64,000 nucleotides of DNA from Martinezella tropici (GTDB lineage Bacteria; Pseudomonadota; Alphaproteobacteria; Rhizobiales; Rhizobiaceae): positions 43,857 through 107,856 of the forward strand of contig NZ_QMKK01000037.1 of NCBI RefSeq assembly GCF_003287875.1, given 5' to 3'. The position numbers and the translations under genes were made by a program. The notes under the pieces are model-generated. The model did no database searches, was not told the DNA's origin, and was given only the letters and a program-made list of their open reading frames with translations. Positions 46,129 through 54,898 of the stretch are shown in pieces; positions within the stretch are counted from its first letter, which is position 1, and the number at the start of each line of letters is the position of its first letter.

Positions 46129-47552
46129 TGACAAGCGCCCGCAAACCGCCGACCGTCTTGAAGGCGGCGTTTCTCTCAAACCCGCCGAAGGTCGCCAAGG
46201 GAAAGCGCCAAGAGTTTCGCGATGCAGCCACCAAGGGACTTGCCGCACGAGTCAACGATAAGGGGCAAGTGAGCTTCATTTACGTTGGTCGCTTCCCAGG
46301 CGGAAAAGGCGTTGATCGGCGAACAATCGGCATCTTTGACGAAAAGGCCGCCGCGCTAGAGCTTGACTTGCAATCAAAAGGAAAGGATCTGCCGCGACCC
46401 CCCGCTGCTATGTCGTTAGCCAGGGCGCGGGCTATCGCTGGGGAGTGGTCGACACTGATAGCAATGGGGATCGATCCTGCGAAGCACGAGGGAGAGATAG
46501 CAGCTGAACGAGATCGCCGGCGCCAAAACACCTTCGCTGCAGTCGTCGAAGACTATCTGGAAGATATCCCGACCCGGAAACGCAATCGGCACGCCGAGCA
46601 GGATAAACGGGAGATCCGCCGTGAACTGCTTGAGCGCAAAGACAAGGATGGAAAGGTCTGGAAAAATCCATGGGCATCAAAGCCCATTGCCGAGGTGACC
46701 GACGCCGACGTGGCGGAACTTATCGTAGCCATACGCGACGGCAAGCACCGAGAGAGAGCTGCGCCAGGGCAGGCTTACAACACGTGGGGCCATATCAAGG
46801 CGCTCTTCTCTTGGGCGATGTGGCCCGAACGCCGGCAAGGTTACGGGCTGACGGTCAATCCCGTCGCACATCTGCAGCCGAAGCACTTCAAACTCAGTAA
46901 GACCGCGAGCACTCGTACGCTGACCGATGATGAGATCCGTGCGTATTGGGCCGCGGCCGAGGATACCCCCTACCCGCTTGGCCAGTTCTATAAGTTGCTG
47001 CTTTTGACCGGCCAGCGAAAGAATGAAGTTGCTGGCGCCCGCCGATCGGAGATTTCCGACAATCGCCAGCTTTGGACCGTGCCCTCTGAACGCTTCAAGT
47101 CTGGGCAAGAGCACATCGTTCCACTGTCCAACGACGCCATGTCACTAATCAGAGACCTTCCAAAATTTGAGGGCGAAAATTCGGGAGAGTGCCTTTTCAG
47201 CACCACGAATGGAAAGAAGGCAATCAATGGCTTCAGCCGCGCTAAGAGCGCGCTAGACGAGGCAATGTTGAAAAAGCTTCAAGAGACGAACCCAGACGCC
47301 ACCCTGCCCGATTGGGTTTTCCACGATATCCGGCGCACGGTCCGCACTCGGCTTTCCGGTTTACGCATCAATTCCGAGATCGCGGAAATGGTGATCGGTC
47401 ATGGTAAGACCGGCCTTCGTCGTGTCTACGACCAGCACGAATATGAGCCAGAGATGCGTGAAGCACTTGAACGATGGGCCGCCGCGCTTCGTCAGATGAT
47501 CGCCCCTGAGCCCTCCCCAAACGTTGTCACACTGGATCGAAAAAGCGCTTGA
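46128..47552 (+). CDS. int: Tyrosine-type integrase
   Basis: 474 residues (ATG at 46128, AGGAAG upstream). N-terminal DUF4102-like integrase domain (TKGLAARVNDKGQVSFIYVGRF), SAM-like core-binding region, and catalytic domain with Arg in LLTGQRKNEV, His-x-x-Arg in FHDIRRTVRTRL, His in VIGHGKTG and the nucleophilic Tyr near RRVYDQHEY. All catalytic residues are present. P4/CP4-57-like integrases of this sort target tRNA 3' ends, matching the att repeat beside it. Confidence 0.93.
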   Translation: MTSARKPPTVLKAAFLSNPPKVAKGKRQEFRDAATKGLAARVNDKGQVSFIYVGRFPGGKGVDRRTIGIFDEKAAALELDLQSKGKDLPRPPAAMSLARARAIAGEWSTLIAMGIDPAKHEGEIAAERDRRRQNTFAAVVEDYLEDIPTRKRNRHAEQDKREIRRELLERKDKDGKVWKNPWASKPIAEVTDADVAELIVAIRDGKHRERAAPGQAYNTWGHIKALFSWAMWPERRQGYGLTVNPVAHLQPKHFKLSKTASTRTLTDDEIRAYWAAAEDTPYPLGQFYKLLLLTGQRKNEVAGARRSEISDNRQLWTVPSERFKSGQEHIVPLSNDAMSLIRDLPKFEGENSGECLFSTTNGKKAINGFSRAKSALDEAMLKKLQETNPDATLPDWVFHDIRRTVRTRLSGLRINSEIAEMVIGHGKTGLRRVYDQHEYEPEMREALERWAAALRQMIAPEPSPNVVTLDRKSA

Positions 47553-47797
47553 CGATTGTTGAATTTCAGGGCTTATCGTCGGATATAGAAGTATCCAGTA
47601 GCTTATTTTCAACCAAATGGAGACGCCTAGAGAAGCTTTCTTCAGTTCACCAAGCATCGCCGTACGTCCCCGAAAAAGAAAAGTTGGTTTCCGCCCGACG
47701 CAATGGTCTCAGATCTAACGAATACGTTTCGTGATTTGGGCAATTGTGTCTTAAGAAACTTCGATTGGGCGTAGCGAAGCAGAAATGAGGCAAAGCT

Positions 47798-47992
47798 ATG
47801 CGTCTACTATCGCTGGAAGATTTGAAGTCGAAAGGAATCGACTTCGATCGCACCCACCTTCACGAATTGGTCAGGATCGGGAAATTTCCGAAGCCGGTAA
47901 AGATCGGCCTCAGGCGTAATGCCTGGGTTGAATCCGAGATCGATGACTGGATTCAGCAACTCATCGCCGAGCGTGATAGGAGCGCGGCATAA
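47798..47992 (+). CDS. AlpA-like HTH protein 1
   Basis: 64 residues of the AlpA/MerR-like winged HTH family: LLSLEDLKSKGIDFDRTHLHEL, then FPKPVKIGLRRNAWVESEIDDWI. GAGG precedes the ATG. In P4-like islands and PICIs AlpA proteins activate excision or transcription. Its stop overlaps the ATG of a second AlpA-like gene (TAATG). Confidence 0.85.
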   Translation: MRLLSLEDLKSKGIDFDRTHLHELVRIGKFPKPVKIGLRRNAWVESEIDDWIQQLIAERDRSAA

Positions 47993-48192
47993 TGCTGGTC
48001 AGTTTCGAATTTCTCAAGCAAATGGGTATTCCCTATAGCCCCCAGCACCTGAACCGTCTCATCAAAGCCGGCGCGTTTCCCAAGCCCATCAAGCTCGGCT
48101 CATCGCGCAATTCCCGCAAGGCGTGGCTGAAGGAAGATATCGAAACTTGGCTGGAAAAGCGGATCAACGTTCGTGATGGAGATGCCCCATGA
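47992..48192 (+). CDS. AlpA-like HTH protein 2
   Basis: 66 residues, related in layout to the preceding protein: FEFLKQMGIPYSPQHLNRLIK and FPKPIKLGSSRNSRKAWLKE. Tandem AlpA proteins are less usual than one. Overlaps the previous gene by one base and the next by four (ATGA). One may act as excisionase and the other as transcriptional switch; which is which is not visible. Confidence 0.83.
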   Translation: MLVSFEFLKQMGIPYSPQHLNRLIKAGAFPKPIKLGSSRNSRKAWLKEDIETWLEKRINVRDGDAP

Positions 48193-48377
48193 CCGGTGCC
48201 GATCACGAACATAACGAGTCCGTCCGGATCGCCGCTCTGTGGCTTGCCGACCAACGGGAACCACCTGCCCACGCTGTTTCCGAACTGCGCCAGCGTTTTG
48301 GCCTATCCGCCGTCGAGGCAAGCGAAGCCATCGCCACCGCGAACAGGTTCCGGATCTACCGGAGGGCACACGGATGA
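48189..48377 (+). CDS. Small HTH-like hypothetical protein
   Basis: 62 residues. IAALWLADQREPPAHAVSELRQRFGLSAVEA could form a short helix-turn-helix. ATGA overlaps at both ends show coupled translation with AlpA 2 and the next gene. Function unknown. Confidence 0.7.
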   Translation: MTGADHEHNESVRIAALWLADQREPPAHAVSELRQRFGLSAVEASEAIATANRFRIYRRAHG

Positions 48378-48649
48378 GCCGGCGCAATTTCAGCAAGCTT
48401 CAGCAGCGCAAGAACATGGCGCGCCGCGGCTCCGAGCAAATTGATGGCGGCCTCCCCATCCTGAGCGGTCCGCCTCGGAAACGTCCATCAAAAGAGGATC
48501 TGCGCAAGCAGACGAAAGACATGTTTGCGGCGGTCACCGAGATCACCCGGATTTTCGAGTGCAAGCCTTGTCGCTTTCGGTTTCGCGCCCGGCAGGCGGT
48601 CGATCCAGTTGAGCCGATGCTGTGCACACGATGCGGGAGGCCGGTATGA
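48374..48649 (+). CDS. Small zinc-ribbon hypothetical protein
   Basis: 91 residues from ATG 48374. Basic N-terminal half (RRNFSKLQQRKNMARRGSE) and a C-terminal CKPC...CTRC pair that should bind zinc. Overlaps its neighbours by four bases on both sides. Probably nucleic-acid binding. Confidence 0.7.
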   Translation: MSRRNFSKLQQRKNMARRGSEQIDGGLPILSGPPRKRPSKEDLRKQTKDMFAAVTEITRIFECKPCRFRFRARQAVDPVEPMLCTRCGRPV

Positions 48650-49674
48650 CAACCGATACTTTGGAAAAGACACCGGTCTCCGAACGCTTCTTCGCGATCG
48701 ATCGCAATGTGTGGCATCAGGTGTGCGATCTGGGGCTGAACGAGGCGATTTCCTATGTCGTCATAGCCGCCGGCGCCGGGAGGAGCCACATCATATCGAA
48801 CTGGTCTGCCGAAGCGATCGAAAGGCGTACCAGCATGCATCATATTCGGGCAAAGGAGGCGATTGGACGACTGGTTGAGAGCGGCCTGATGTCCGTGACG
48901 CCTAACGGCAAGCTACGCCGATACGAGTTACACATCAGCGAGGAGCCGGCGTTCATCTGGCTCCCTCTGGCTATCGTCGAAGGCGCGGCCGGGGAACGGC
49001 CCCCACTTCGATTGTTGCGCCAGGCGCAAGACATCGATGCTCTCAGACTCTTCATCGACCTGCATTTCTTCCACGATATGGACGGCAACGGCGGCTGTGA
49101 ATGGCGGCCCGGAAAGGGAGTGCGCATTCCATATTCTCGAGAGCGCGTCGGATCCTATGGTAGCTGTACCCTATGGCGCTTCCGCCGCGAACTGTCGCCC
49201 AACGGCAACCCCAAGGCCGAAGCGTTCACGACTACGCCCTTCGTCGTGCAGAACTTCTGGGATGCGTTCCACCTGCTGGACCGGGCGGGCCTCATCTCTT
49301 TCGTCGAGCATCTTGTCGACGCCGACACAATTGCGGGTGAAGTCTATCACCCATTGCCACTAGGTGGGCGGTGCGAACCCGGCGAGCGAACGATTACCGA
49401 CGCAGCCTTAGCGGCCGGCCGGCGCATGATGTCATGGCAGGTGGAAGAAGGCGCAATCATTGTGCCCGTCGAAGATCTAAAGCCAAACGTCCAACTGATT
49501 GGCATTGCTCGGCTGCTCTACAAGCCGCACATCAAACAGACCAAAGCGTGGCTTAAGCGTTCAGATGAGTGGCTGAACTTCGCCGCCGCATTCGATGAGA
49601 TGGCTTCCGATATCAAGAAGCCGCTCGTTTCCGATATCAAGAATAGCTCAAGGAAGGCTCTAGGAGAGTTCTAG
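48646..49674 (+). CDS. Hypothetical protein, winged-helix-like, possible replication function
   Basis: 342 residues, ATG 48646 overlapping the previous stop. An N-terminal winged-helix-like region (SNWSAEAIERRTSMHHIRAKEAIGRLVESGLM) suggests DNA binding; later segments DALRLFIDLHFFHDMDGNGGCEWRPGKG, LWRFRRELSP and FWDAFHLLDRAGLISFVEHL are unrecognised. The last gene of a five-gene coupled chain; in PICIs this position holds a primase/replication gene, but no helicase or primase motif is seen here. Confidence 0.65.
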   Translation: MTTDTLEKTPVSERFFAIDRNVWHQVCDLGLNEAISYVVIAAGAGRSHIISNWSAEAIERRTSMHHIRAKEAIGRLVESGLMSVTPNGKLRRYELHISEEPAFIWLPLAIVEGAAGERPPLRLLRQAQDIDALRLFIDLHFFHDMDGNGGCEWRPGKGVRIPYSRERVGSYGSCTLWRFRRELSPNGNPKAEAFTTTPFVVQNFWDAFHLLDRAGLISFVEHLVDADTIAGEVYHPLPLGGRCEPGERTITDAALAAGRRMMSWQVEEGAIIVPVEDLKPNVQLIGIARLLYKPHIKQTKAWLKRSDEWLNFAAAFDEMASDIKKPLVSDIKNSSRKALGEF

Positions 49675-49807
49675 GAGGGATCAAGTTGTTGATCCCCGTT
49701 ACTATCATGCGCTCATTGCCGCGCGGCTAGCGCTCATTGCCGCACAGGCTAGTAGATCTTGATCGACACAGCGCCTCAGCCAGAAAGATTTCAAAAGCGA
49801 TGGAGAA

Positions 49808-49987
49808 ATGGAAGTGACACGATTTGAGGATTGCTTCCCACCGGATATTGTCCGGGCCGTCTACGTACGCTTGCAGCGAGAACGAGAAGCGCAACAGCAC
49901 GAGCCGGCACAGATGCCATCGACTAACGTCGTATCCCTCACTGCATATCGATTGATGCGCGAAAGAGAGCAGAAAGTGGTGTCGTAG
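49808..49987 (+). CDS. Small hypothetical protein
   Basis: 59 residues, MEVTRFEDCFPPDIVRAVY to REREQKVVS, ATG with GGAG 4 bases upstream. Charged helical middle (VRLQREREAQQHEPA). Not recognised; too short to judge beyond start site and composition. The stretch 49675-49807 before it holds no other gene. Confidence 0.42.
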   Translation: MEVTRFEDCFPPDIVRAVYVRLQREREAQQHEPAQMPSTNVVSLTAYRLMREREQKVVS

Positions 49988-50268
49988 CCACGCGCAGCAC
50001 CGCTCCAACATTTCCGCCTCCCCGCCGCTGCGCTCTGGCCTCGCAGGATCGATTTCATGACCAAGCGGTTTACAACCGGATGCCACCTCAAAACCTGTGC
50101 TTAGCTACCTACTTGGAATAATGTCATATTGCCTCTCGACCGCCAGTTTTCGATGAGGCGAAATCGCTTTCCGGTCAACGAATTGGTCAACATAGACACG
50201 ATTTCAGCTCCGTTTTTCGTGGGTTGATCAAACCGGAAGCTTGGAAAAGCGACACAGGAGCGCGAGCA

Positions 50269-50451
50269 ATGCTGAATAGAACGACGATCTACCGCAACAA
50301 CGGCGATACCGCCGAAGTCAGCTTCTGCGATGCGCGTGAAGCTGTGCAGAACCATCCCGCCGAATGGAGTTTCGAGCCGTTCTCCCCGGCGCAGATGGCC
50401 GCAGCTCACGCGAAGCAAGATGAGCGCAAAGGCCAGGGCTCCGGCGCCTGA
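50269..50451 (+). CDS. Small hypothetical protein
   Basis: 60 residues from ATG 50269 (GGAG 8 bases upstream): TTIYRNNGDTAEVSFCDAREAV and SFEPFSPAQMAAAHAKQDERK. Similar short proteins occur in rhizobial prophages, from memory. Function unknown. Precedes the TerS-like gene by about 150 bases. Confidence 0.55.
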   Translation: MLNRTTIYRNNGDTAEVSFCDAREAVQNHPAEWSFEPFSPAQMAAAHAKQDERKGQGSGA

Positions 50452-50605
50452 TAGCGGGCGCTAGGCCCCACCCCCTCTTTCTGCTTCGTAACCATAGAGA
50501 AGGGGTGGGGGAAAATTCGGGCGCCAGATTTCCGTTCCTCCCTCAAACGCACCTCGCCCTCCCAAAACATCGAACAGCAAATTTTTCACTTGAGGAAACA
50601 TTTCG

Positions 50606-51196
50606 ATGGCAACCAGACACGATGCGGATCCGAAAGCCTTGCTTGCGGCCCGCCGGCGCGAGGCGGCTAAGCCCGGCCGACAGAAGACGAGCGGTCGCGG
50701 GTCCGGTCTGACACCGAAGGTTCGGAAGGCCATCGAGGCGCTTGTCTTCGATGATAGACTCGCGCCAGCCGCGCGACTGAAAGAGGCGGCGGAACATGTG
50801 GGACTGAGCGTAAGCTCTCTTCGGACGGCAATGTTGAAGCCGGCCGTCGATGCCTTCTATCGGACGCAGCTCACACTCTATCGCAATGGTGAGCGGGCGC
50901 AGTCGCTACGAACGTTGGCCGAGATCAGAGATGATCCACGGTTGAAGGGTAACGCCGCCGGGGCAACGGCGCAGATCAAGGCGGCGGAACGGTTGGCGTT
51001 CGACCAGCCGGGCCAGGCCGTTAACGTCAACGTCGGCGTCGATGTCAGCGTGACCACTCCCGGCTACGTCATCGACCTTACCGAGCCGGAGCGGCCGAAG
51101 GTCATCGAGCACAGAAAGGACGATGTGCTACTACCGGTTGATGAAGTCCTCGAATTTCCACCGCAGCCGATGCGCGAAACCTCGGAGGAGTTTTGA
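50606..51196 (+). CDS. TerS-like / HTH phage protein
   Basis: 196 residues. Basic start (AARRREAAKPGRQKTSGRG), an HTH region LTPKVRKAIEALVFDDRLAPAARLKEAAEHVGLSVSSLRTAML, a helical middle FYRTQLTLYRNGERAQSLRTLAEIRDD and a C-terminus NVNVGVDVSVTTPGYVIDL, a pattern I associate with small terminase-like proteins of alphaproteobacterial phages. No large terminase accompanies it in the element. If it is TerS, it could redirect a helper phage's packaging as in PICIs. Assignment is moderate. Confidence 0.6.
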   Translation: MATRHDADPKALLAARRREAAKPGRQKTSGRGSGLTPKVRKAIEALVFDDRLAPAARLKEAAEHVGLSVSSLRTAMLKPAVDAFYRTQLTLYRNGERAQSLRTLAEIRDDPRLKGNAAGATAQIKAAERLAFDQPGQAVNVNVGVDVSVTTPGYVIDLTEPERPKVIEHRKDDVLLPVDEVLEFPPQPMRETSEEF

Positions 51197-51198
51197 TC

Positions 51199-51366
51199 AT
51201 GCTGGCAGATCAGGCAAACAACACCCTTCACGCGGAGCGGGCAGTGACGATGTCCAACTTCCGGGCAATTCAGGCATCGACGCACGCCGGGGTCGTGCCA
51301 ACGCTATTCGCCCCAGGAACCTTGCAAATCTACAGTGCCGCGCATCCGACTGCGGTAAAGCAATAA
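51199..51366 (+). CDS. Small hypothetical protein
   Basis: 55 residues, ATG two bases after the TerS-like stop and 8 bases after GGAGGAG, a strong site. Sequence MLADQANNTLHAERAVTMSN then a Thr/Ala/Pro-rich end. Not recognised. Coupled to the TerS-like gene. Confidence 0.48.
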   Translation: MLADQANNTLHAERAVTMSNFRAIQASTHAGVVPTLFAPGTLQIYSAAHPTAVKQ

Positions 51367-51447
51367 ATCCGCACGGTTGCATTTTTGCCACTTCCGCTAT
51401 CGCCATAGTCGAGGATACCACAGTGGAGTTTACATCTGGGGGATTTC

Positions 51448-51780
51448 ATGACGAAACGATTTTTCGCGGTTCTCGTACTGCTACCTCTTGCCGCCTGCGC
51501 CAAGCGTCCTGACGCCATCGTCCCTACGGATATTCCAATGGCCGCCTACTCCAATCTCGATTGCCCGGCACTCAGCCGTGAGCTAACGACCGAGCAAGGC
51601 AAACTGACCGCTCTCTCCCAGGATCAAAACAACGCAGCCAATGGTGATGCTTTTGGTGTGTTCCTTGTGGGGGTTCCGATGTCGAGCCTCACCGGTGGTG
51701 ATAAGGAAGGCCTCATTTCAGTAGAAAAAGGTAAGGTCATCTCCATCCAAAACACGATGAAGGCCAAGGGCTGTAAATAG
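51448..51780 (+). CDS. Small lipoprotein
   Basis: 110 residues with a lipoprotein signal: basic MTKR, hydrophobic FFAVLVLLPLAAC and Cys17 as lipobox residue. The mature part (DCPALSRELTTEQGKLTALSQDQNNAANGDAFGVFLVGVP) resembles small metallophage-type or host YgdI-like lipoproteins with a conserved Cys near the end (KGC). Probably in a membrane facing the periplasm. GGGGG region upstream. Could act in exclusion of other phages; not shown. Confidence 0.75.
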   Translation: MTKRFFAVLVLLPLAACAKRPDAIVPTDIPMAAYSNLDCPALSRELTTEQGKLTALSQDQNNAANGDAFGVFLVGVPMSSLTGGDKEGLISVEKGKVISIQNTMKAKGCK

Positions 51781-51929
51781 CCAAGCTTCTCTCCTCGTGC
51801 CGTGTCTTGGTCTGAAGCTGATAGGAGCTGAAACTCTAGTAGCTTCGACGACGGCAACAGCGCCAAATGCTCCCTGCTCCGGCAAAAAAGGCGGTGTGGC
51901 TTCATGCACATCGGAATGCCGGAGATGAG

Positions 51930-52061
51930 ATGATCTATTCGAGAGATCTTGCCGGCTTAATATTCGCGATGATAATCCTGCTGGCGCCTGCCATTGTCGG
52001 GCCACGCAGCGGCCGTTATTGCCTTACCGACGACAGTCGAAAGAGCTATCTTCGCAAGTGA
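51930..52061 (+). CDS. Very small membrane peptide
   Basis: 43 residues: MIYSRDLAGLIFAMIILLAPAIVG then RSGRYCLTDDSRKSYLRK; one hydrophobic helix. ATG preceded by GGAGATGAG. Not recognised; reading supported mainly by the start site and clear membrane segment. Confidence 0.42.
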   Translation: MIYSRDLAGLIFAMIILLAPAIVGPRSGRYCLTDDSRKSYLRK

Positions 52062-52087
52062 TTTTCTTGCCGATAGAGGACGCCACG

Positions 52088-52387
52088 ATGCTCGACGAAA
52101 CGATAGAATACCTGCTCGACCACCGCGACAAGCTGCTGTCCCAGATCAAGCAGGCCAATTACCATCTGCTGCGCCTAGAGGCTGACGCGATCAAAATCAT
52201 CAACAACAAGGCATCGCTGCCTGCCGCCGATATCGCCATCATCACCGAGGACTTGGCCGAGCACCTGAAAAGTCAGATCGAGCTGCTGGGTTGGGCAATC
52301 GACCATATCGACCATGAACTGGAATATCTGGACGGCAACGATGAGTTCGAACCTTTCATGGGGCGAGAGGCTCGTTCGCGCGGCTGA
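52088..52387 (+). CDS. Hypothetical coiled-coil protein
   Basis: 99 residues from ATG 52088 (AGAGGA upstream). Acidic, almost wholly helical: LDETIEYLLDHRDKLLSQIKQ, ADIAIITEDLAEHLKSQIEL, GWAIDHIDHELEYLD. Likely coiled-coil oligomer. Not recognised. Confidence 0.6.
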   Translation: MLDETIEYLLDHRDKLLSQIKQANYHLLRLEADAIKIINNKASLPAADIAIITEDLAEHLKSQIELLGWAIDHIDHELEYLDGNDEFEPFMGREARSRG

Positions 52388-52596
52388 ATCGGCTTTTACG
52401 TGATTTCAGTGAAATGTGGCACGGGTCGGAGGACAGAGCGCTGCGATGGGCGTGCAGCGCGATCAAGAAGCCGACGAGGATGTTCGTCGCATTGAACCAT
52501 TTGCTTTGCTCCGTCGAGTGATCAATAAGACGCCGGGATTCCAGCTAGACTTTTCTTGTAGATGATTCAATCATTGGGCGTAGGGTGGGACGTCAA

Positions 52597-53205
52597 ATGA
52601 AGAGATGTATAGCATTATTTCTCGCGGCGACACTTCTTCTTGCAATGCCGGTGTTCGCCGAAGACACATTACCTTGGAAAAATGTAAATGGCTGGAGTAT
52701 TTTCGTAGATCCCAGCATGGGGAATGCTTGTTACATGGCTACGACGTTTGACAACGGCGTCGGCTTAAGGTTTGGGTTTAACTTTCTCGGCAAAGAACCT
52801 CTTTTATATTTGTCAATTGGAAACATGGATTGGAAATCATTGGAAGTGGGCAAGGATTATCCAATTCAAGTTCAGTTCGATGATAATCCTGTCTGGACGG
52901 CTACGGCATTTGTCACGGATATGAGCGGGGTAAAATTCCTGAACATCACAACAGCCGACACCAATTTTGCCAAGGAGTTTAGCCATAAACTGGCATTGCG
53001 CCTTTCCTTCCAAGGCAAATTTGTCACAGGCGTGCGCCTCACTGGTTCGGCTGCCGCTGTGTCTGAATTGCTGAACTGCCAGACAAAAGTGAACGCTGTC
53101 TCCGGCGCCAAAAATGGGGCGCCCGCGACAGATCCTTTTCAACAACAACCGTCGCCTACCCCCATGCAAAAGCCACGTAGTGGCAACGATCCATTTTCGC
53201 TTTAA
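52597..53205 (+). CDS. Secreted protein, unknown function
   Basis: 202 residues with a signal peptide (LFLAATLLLAMPVFAED). Mature part is beta-rich: VNGWSIFVDPSMGNACYMATTF, LYLSIGNMDWKSLEVGKDYPI, IQVQFDDNPVWTATAFVT, ending in a Pro/Gln-rich tail. Lower GC than surrounding host genes. The pattern recalls small periplasmic proteins of unknown role. Could be cargo acting at the cell surface. Confidence 0.7.
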   Translation: MKRCIALFLAATLLLAMPVFAEDTLPWKNVNGWSIFVDPSMGNACYMATTFDNGVGLRFGFNFLGKEPLLYLSIGNMDWKSLEVGKDYPIQVQFDDNPVWTATAFVTDMSGVKFLNITTADTNFAKEFSHKLALRLSFQGKFVTGVRLTGSAAAVSELLNCQTKVNAVSGAKNGAPATDPFQQQPSPTPMQKPRSGNDPFSL

Positions 53206-53318
53206 GCTGCGAAATGCCTCAGCCCTCTGAAGTCGAAATCGCCGCACGCATTCGCGATCTCCTGCAGCAGCCATCAGTAGGGGGCAAGCACATGTATGGT
53301 GAGCGCAGCTAAGCTTGC

Positions 53319-53579
53319 ATGATTCACCGTATTGAAGATCGACGGTGGTCTGCGACTCTGCTGTTTATGACGACAAATCTCAAAGACTTAAAACTCCGCC
53401 CCAGCTTACTCGCCGAACTTAATCAACTTGGCTACGAGACGGCTGAAGATATGATCCCAATCAGCACTGCCGAACTCCTACGCATCCCCGGCATGGGCGG
53501 CCATGATTGGCGAAAAATTGCACGCGCAATGGGGCGCGATCTTATGACGAACCGCAAACCGAAAAGTGAGAACGGATAA
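53319..53579 (+). CDS. Helix-hairpin-helix (RNAP alpha-CTD-like) small protein
   Basis: 86 residues (or 70 from ATG 53367). LRPSLLAELNQLGYETAEDMIPISTAELLRIPGMGGHDWRKI is the HhH pattern of the RNA polymerase alpha C-terminal domain and related DNA-binding proteins: LxxLGY, then the LLRIPGxG turn. No good ribosome site. Might bind DNA or mimic alpha-CTD. Confidence 0.65.
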   Translation: MIHRIEDRRWSATLLFMTTNLKDLKLRPSLLAELNQLGYETAEDMIPISTAELLRIPGMGGHDWRKIARAMGRDLMTNRKPKSENG

Positions 53580-53689
53580 GGGCACATTTTTACATTAGAC
53601 TTTTATTGAATAACCTGTGCTTTGCGAGAATTTGACGCGTGGTGTTTCGTTGTGGCGCATCCTGTCCCGCCAACGAAAAGGAAAATTCA

Positions 53690-54349
53690 ATGGCCGCCAC
53701 ACACCGCGAACGTCATGCCGCCCTCGTCCAGCAACAGCAGGATCTCGCCGATCGGCGAGATGCCCTGATCGCCGAACACGCCAGTGCACTCATCAACGGC
53801 AAGGCATTCGACAAACAACAGCAAATCAGCGACATCAATCACGAAATCGAAGCGCTCGATCTTGCGATAACAGCTCTCGATGGCCAGGCGACCAAGGAAG
53901 AAAATCGCGCCCGAGCATCGCTGCAGGCCGACTCCTTGCAGCGAAAAATCGACGAGATCGTCGCTGACGAAGAATCCTACTTTGAAGACGTAGCTCAGGC
54001 GGAAGATCTTTTGCTCGCCTTCGTCGAAAAGCTCAAGGGAGCACATGCCAAGGCCGATCGGTTGCGACAGGTCTTTGCAGAGGTTCCAGGCGTGACTTCT
54101 AACGCCATGGGGCTTCTCCCCGAATTCGATAATGGCAACATTTCGGCGCGCCTATCCCAAAAGATGGGCCTCCTATTTTCCCGTATTATCGCCCGCGGCA
54201 GTTACGGGATTTTCCGATGGGCCGATGAACATGATCGGGATGTAGATTTTGCCGCGGAAGAGCGCCAGGCGCTTGCCGGCATCACAAGGCATGCTGTGAA
54301 GCTTATCTCGGAGCGCATCTCCGCGCTGCGGGCTCAAGCTGCTGCGTGA
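53690..54349 (+). CDS. Hypothetical coiled-coil protein
   Basis: 219 residues from ATG 53690 (AAGGAAA upstream). Long heptad-rich helices from about 5 to 125 (RERHAALVQQQQDLADRRDALIAEH and on to FVEKLKGAHAKADRL), then a globular end. Not recognised; could be structural or scaffolding. Confidence 0.65.
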   Translation: MAATHRERHAALVQQQQDLADRRDALIAEHASALINGKAFDKQQQISDINHEIEALDLAITALDGQATKEENRARASLQADSLQRKIDEIVADEESYFEDVAQAEDLLLAFVEKLKGAHAKADRLRQVFAEVPGVTSNAMGLLPEFDNGNISARLSQKMGLLFSRIIARGSYGIFRWADEHDRDVDFAAEERQALAGITRHAVKLISERISALRAQAAA

Positions 54350-54353
54350 TACC

Positions 54354-54836
54354 GTGAAGCGGTTATCTGGCCCCCACCTTTGCGCTCGCGATGTCTGCGA
54401 GCGCTATAGCATCTCGAAGCGAACGCTAAACCGCTGGATGAAAGATGACGCGATGGGCTTCCCAAAACCCATTGAGATCAACCGGATCCTGTATTGGCGT
54501 GAGAAAGATATCGCGGATTGGGAGCTGCGGCAGCAAGGTATAGATCCCAATACGCCACAGTCCGCTGCGGGATATGAAGTCGTCTCCGGGCCGATCGGCG
54601 ATTATCGTGATCTCGTCGAGGCGCTTCGCAAGCAGCGTGAGCGGTTGAAGCTGAGCGTCATGGAGGTAGACGCTATAGCCGGAATGCAGGAGGGCTACAC
54701 GAACAAGCTCGAGAACTGGGGCCGGCCGTACGGTCGCGGCGCCGGTCCGGAGATCCTACCGCTCTGGCTCGGCGGTTTGCGGACCGCTCTTGTTCTCGTC
54801 GAGTTGCCGCGCCGGCCGCGAAATTTGACAGCCTGA
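54354..54836 (+). CDS. AlpA-like plus XRE-like DNA-binding protein
   Basis: 160 residues from a GTG 4 bases after the preceding stop. N-terminal winged HTH of AlpA type (DVCERYSISKRTLNRWM, FPKPIEINRILYWREKDI); C-terminal part (RERLKLSVMEVDAIAGMQEGYTNKLENWGRPYGRGAG) resembles an XRE HTH. The two-domain form is unusual and points to a second regulator. Followed by the structured RNA region. Confidence 0.72.
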   Translation: MKRLSGPHLCARDVCERYSISKRTLNRWMKDDAMGFPKPIEINRILYWREKDIADWELRQQGIDPNTPQSAAGYEVVSGPIGDYRDLVEALRKQRERLKLSVMEVDAIAGMQEGYTNKLENWGRPYGRGAGPEILPLWLGGLRTALVLVELPRRPRNLTA

Positions 54837-54898
54837 ACTTGGTTCAAGCCGAAGGCAAACATTGCATGTGAATCGCGAAAGGTATTTAATCCGCTTGA

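Noticed and set aside
47549..47734. 61-residue open frame after the integrase
   Set aside because: Starts at a TTG overlapping the integrase end, no ribosome site, no recognisable sequence.
53214..53312. 32-residue open frame MPQPSEVEIAARIRDLLQQP
   Set aside because: Plausible helix but no ribosome site and too short to support.
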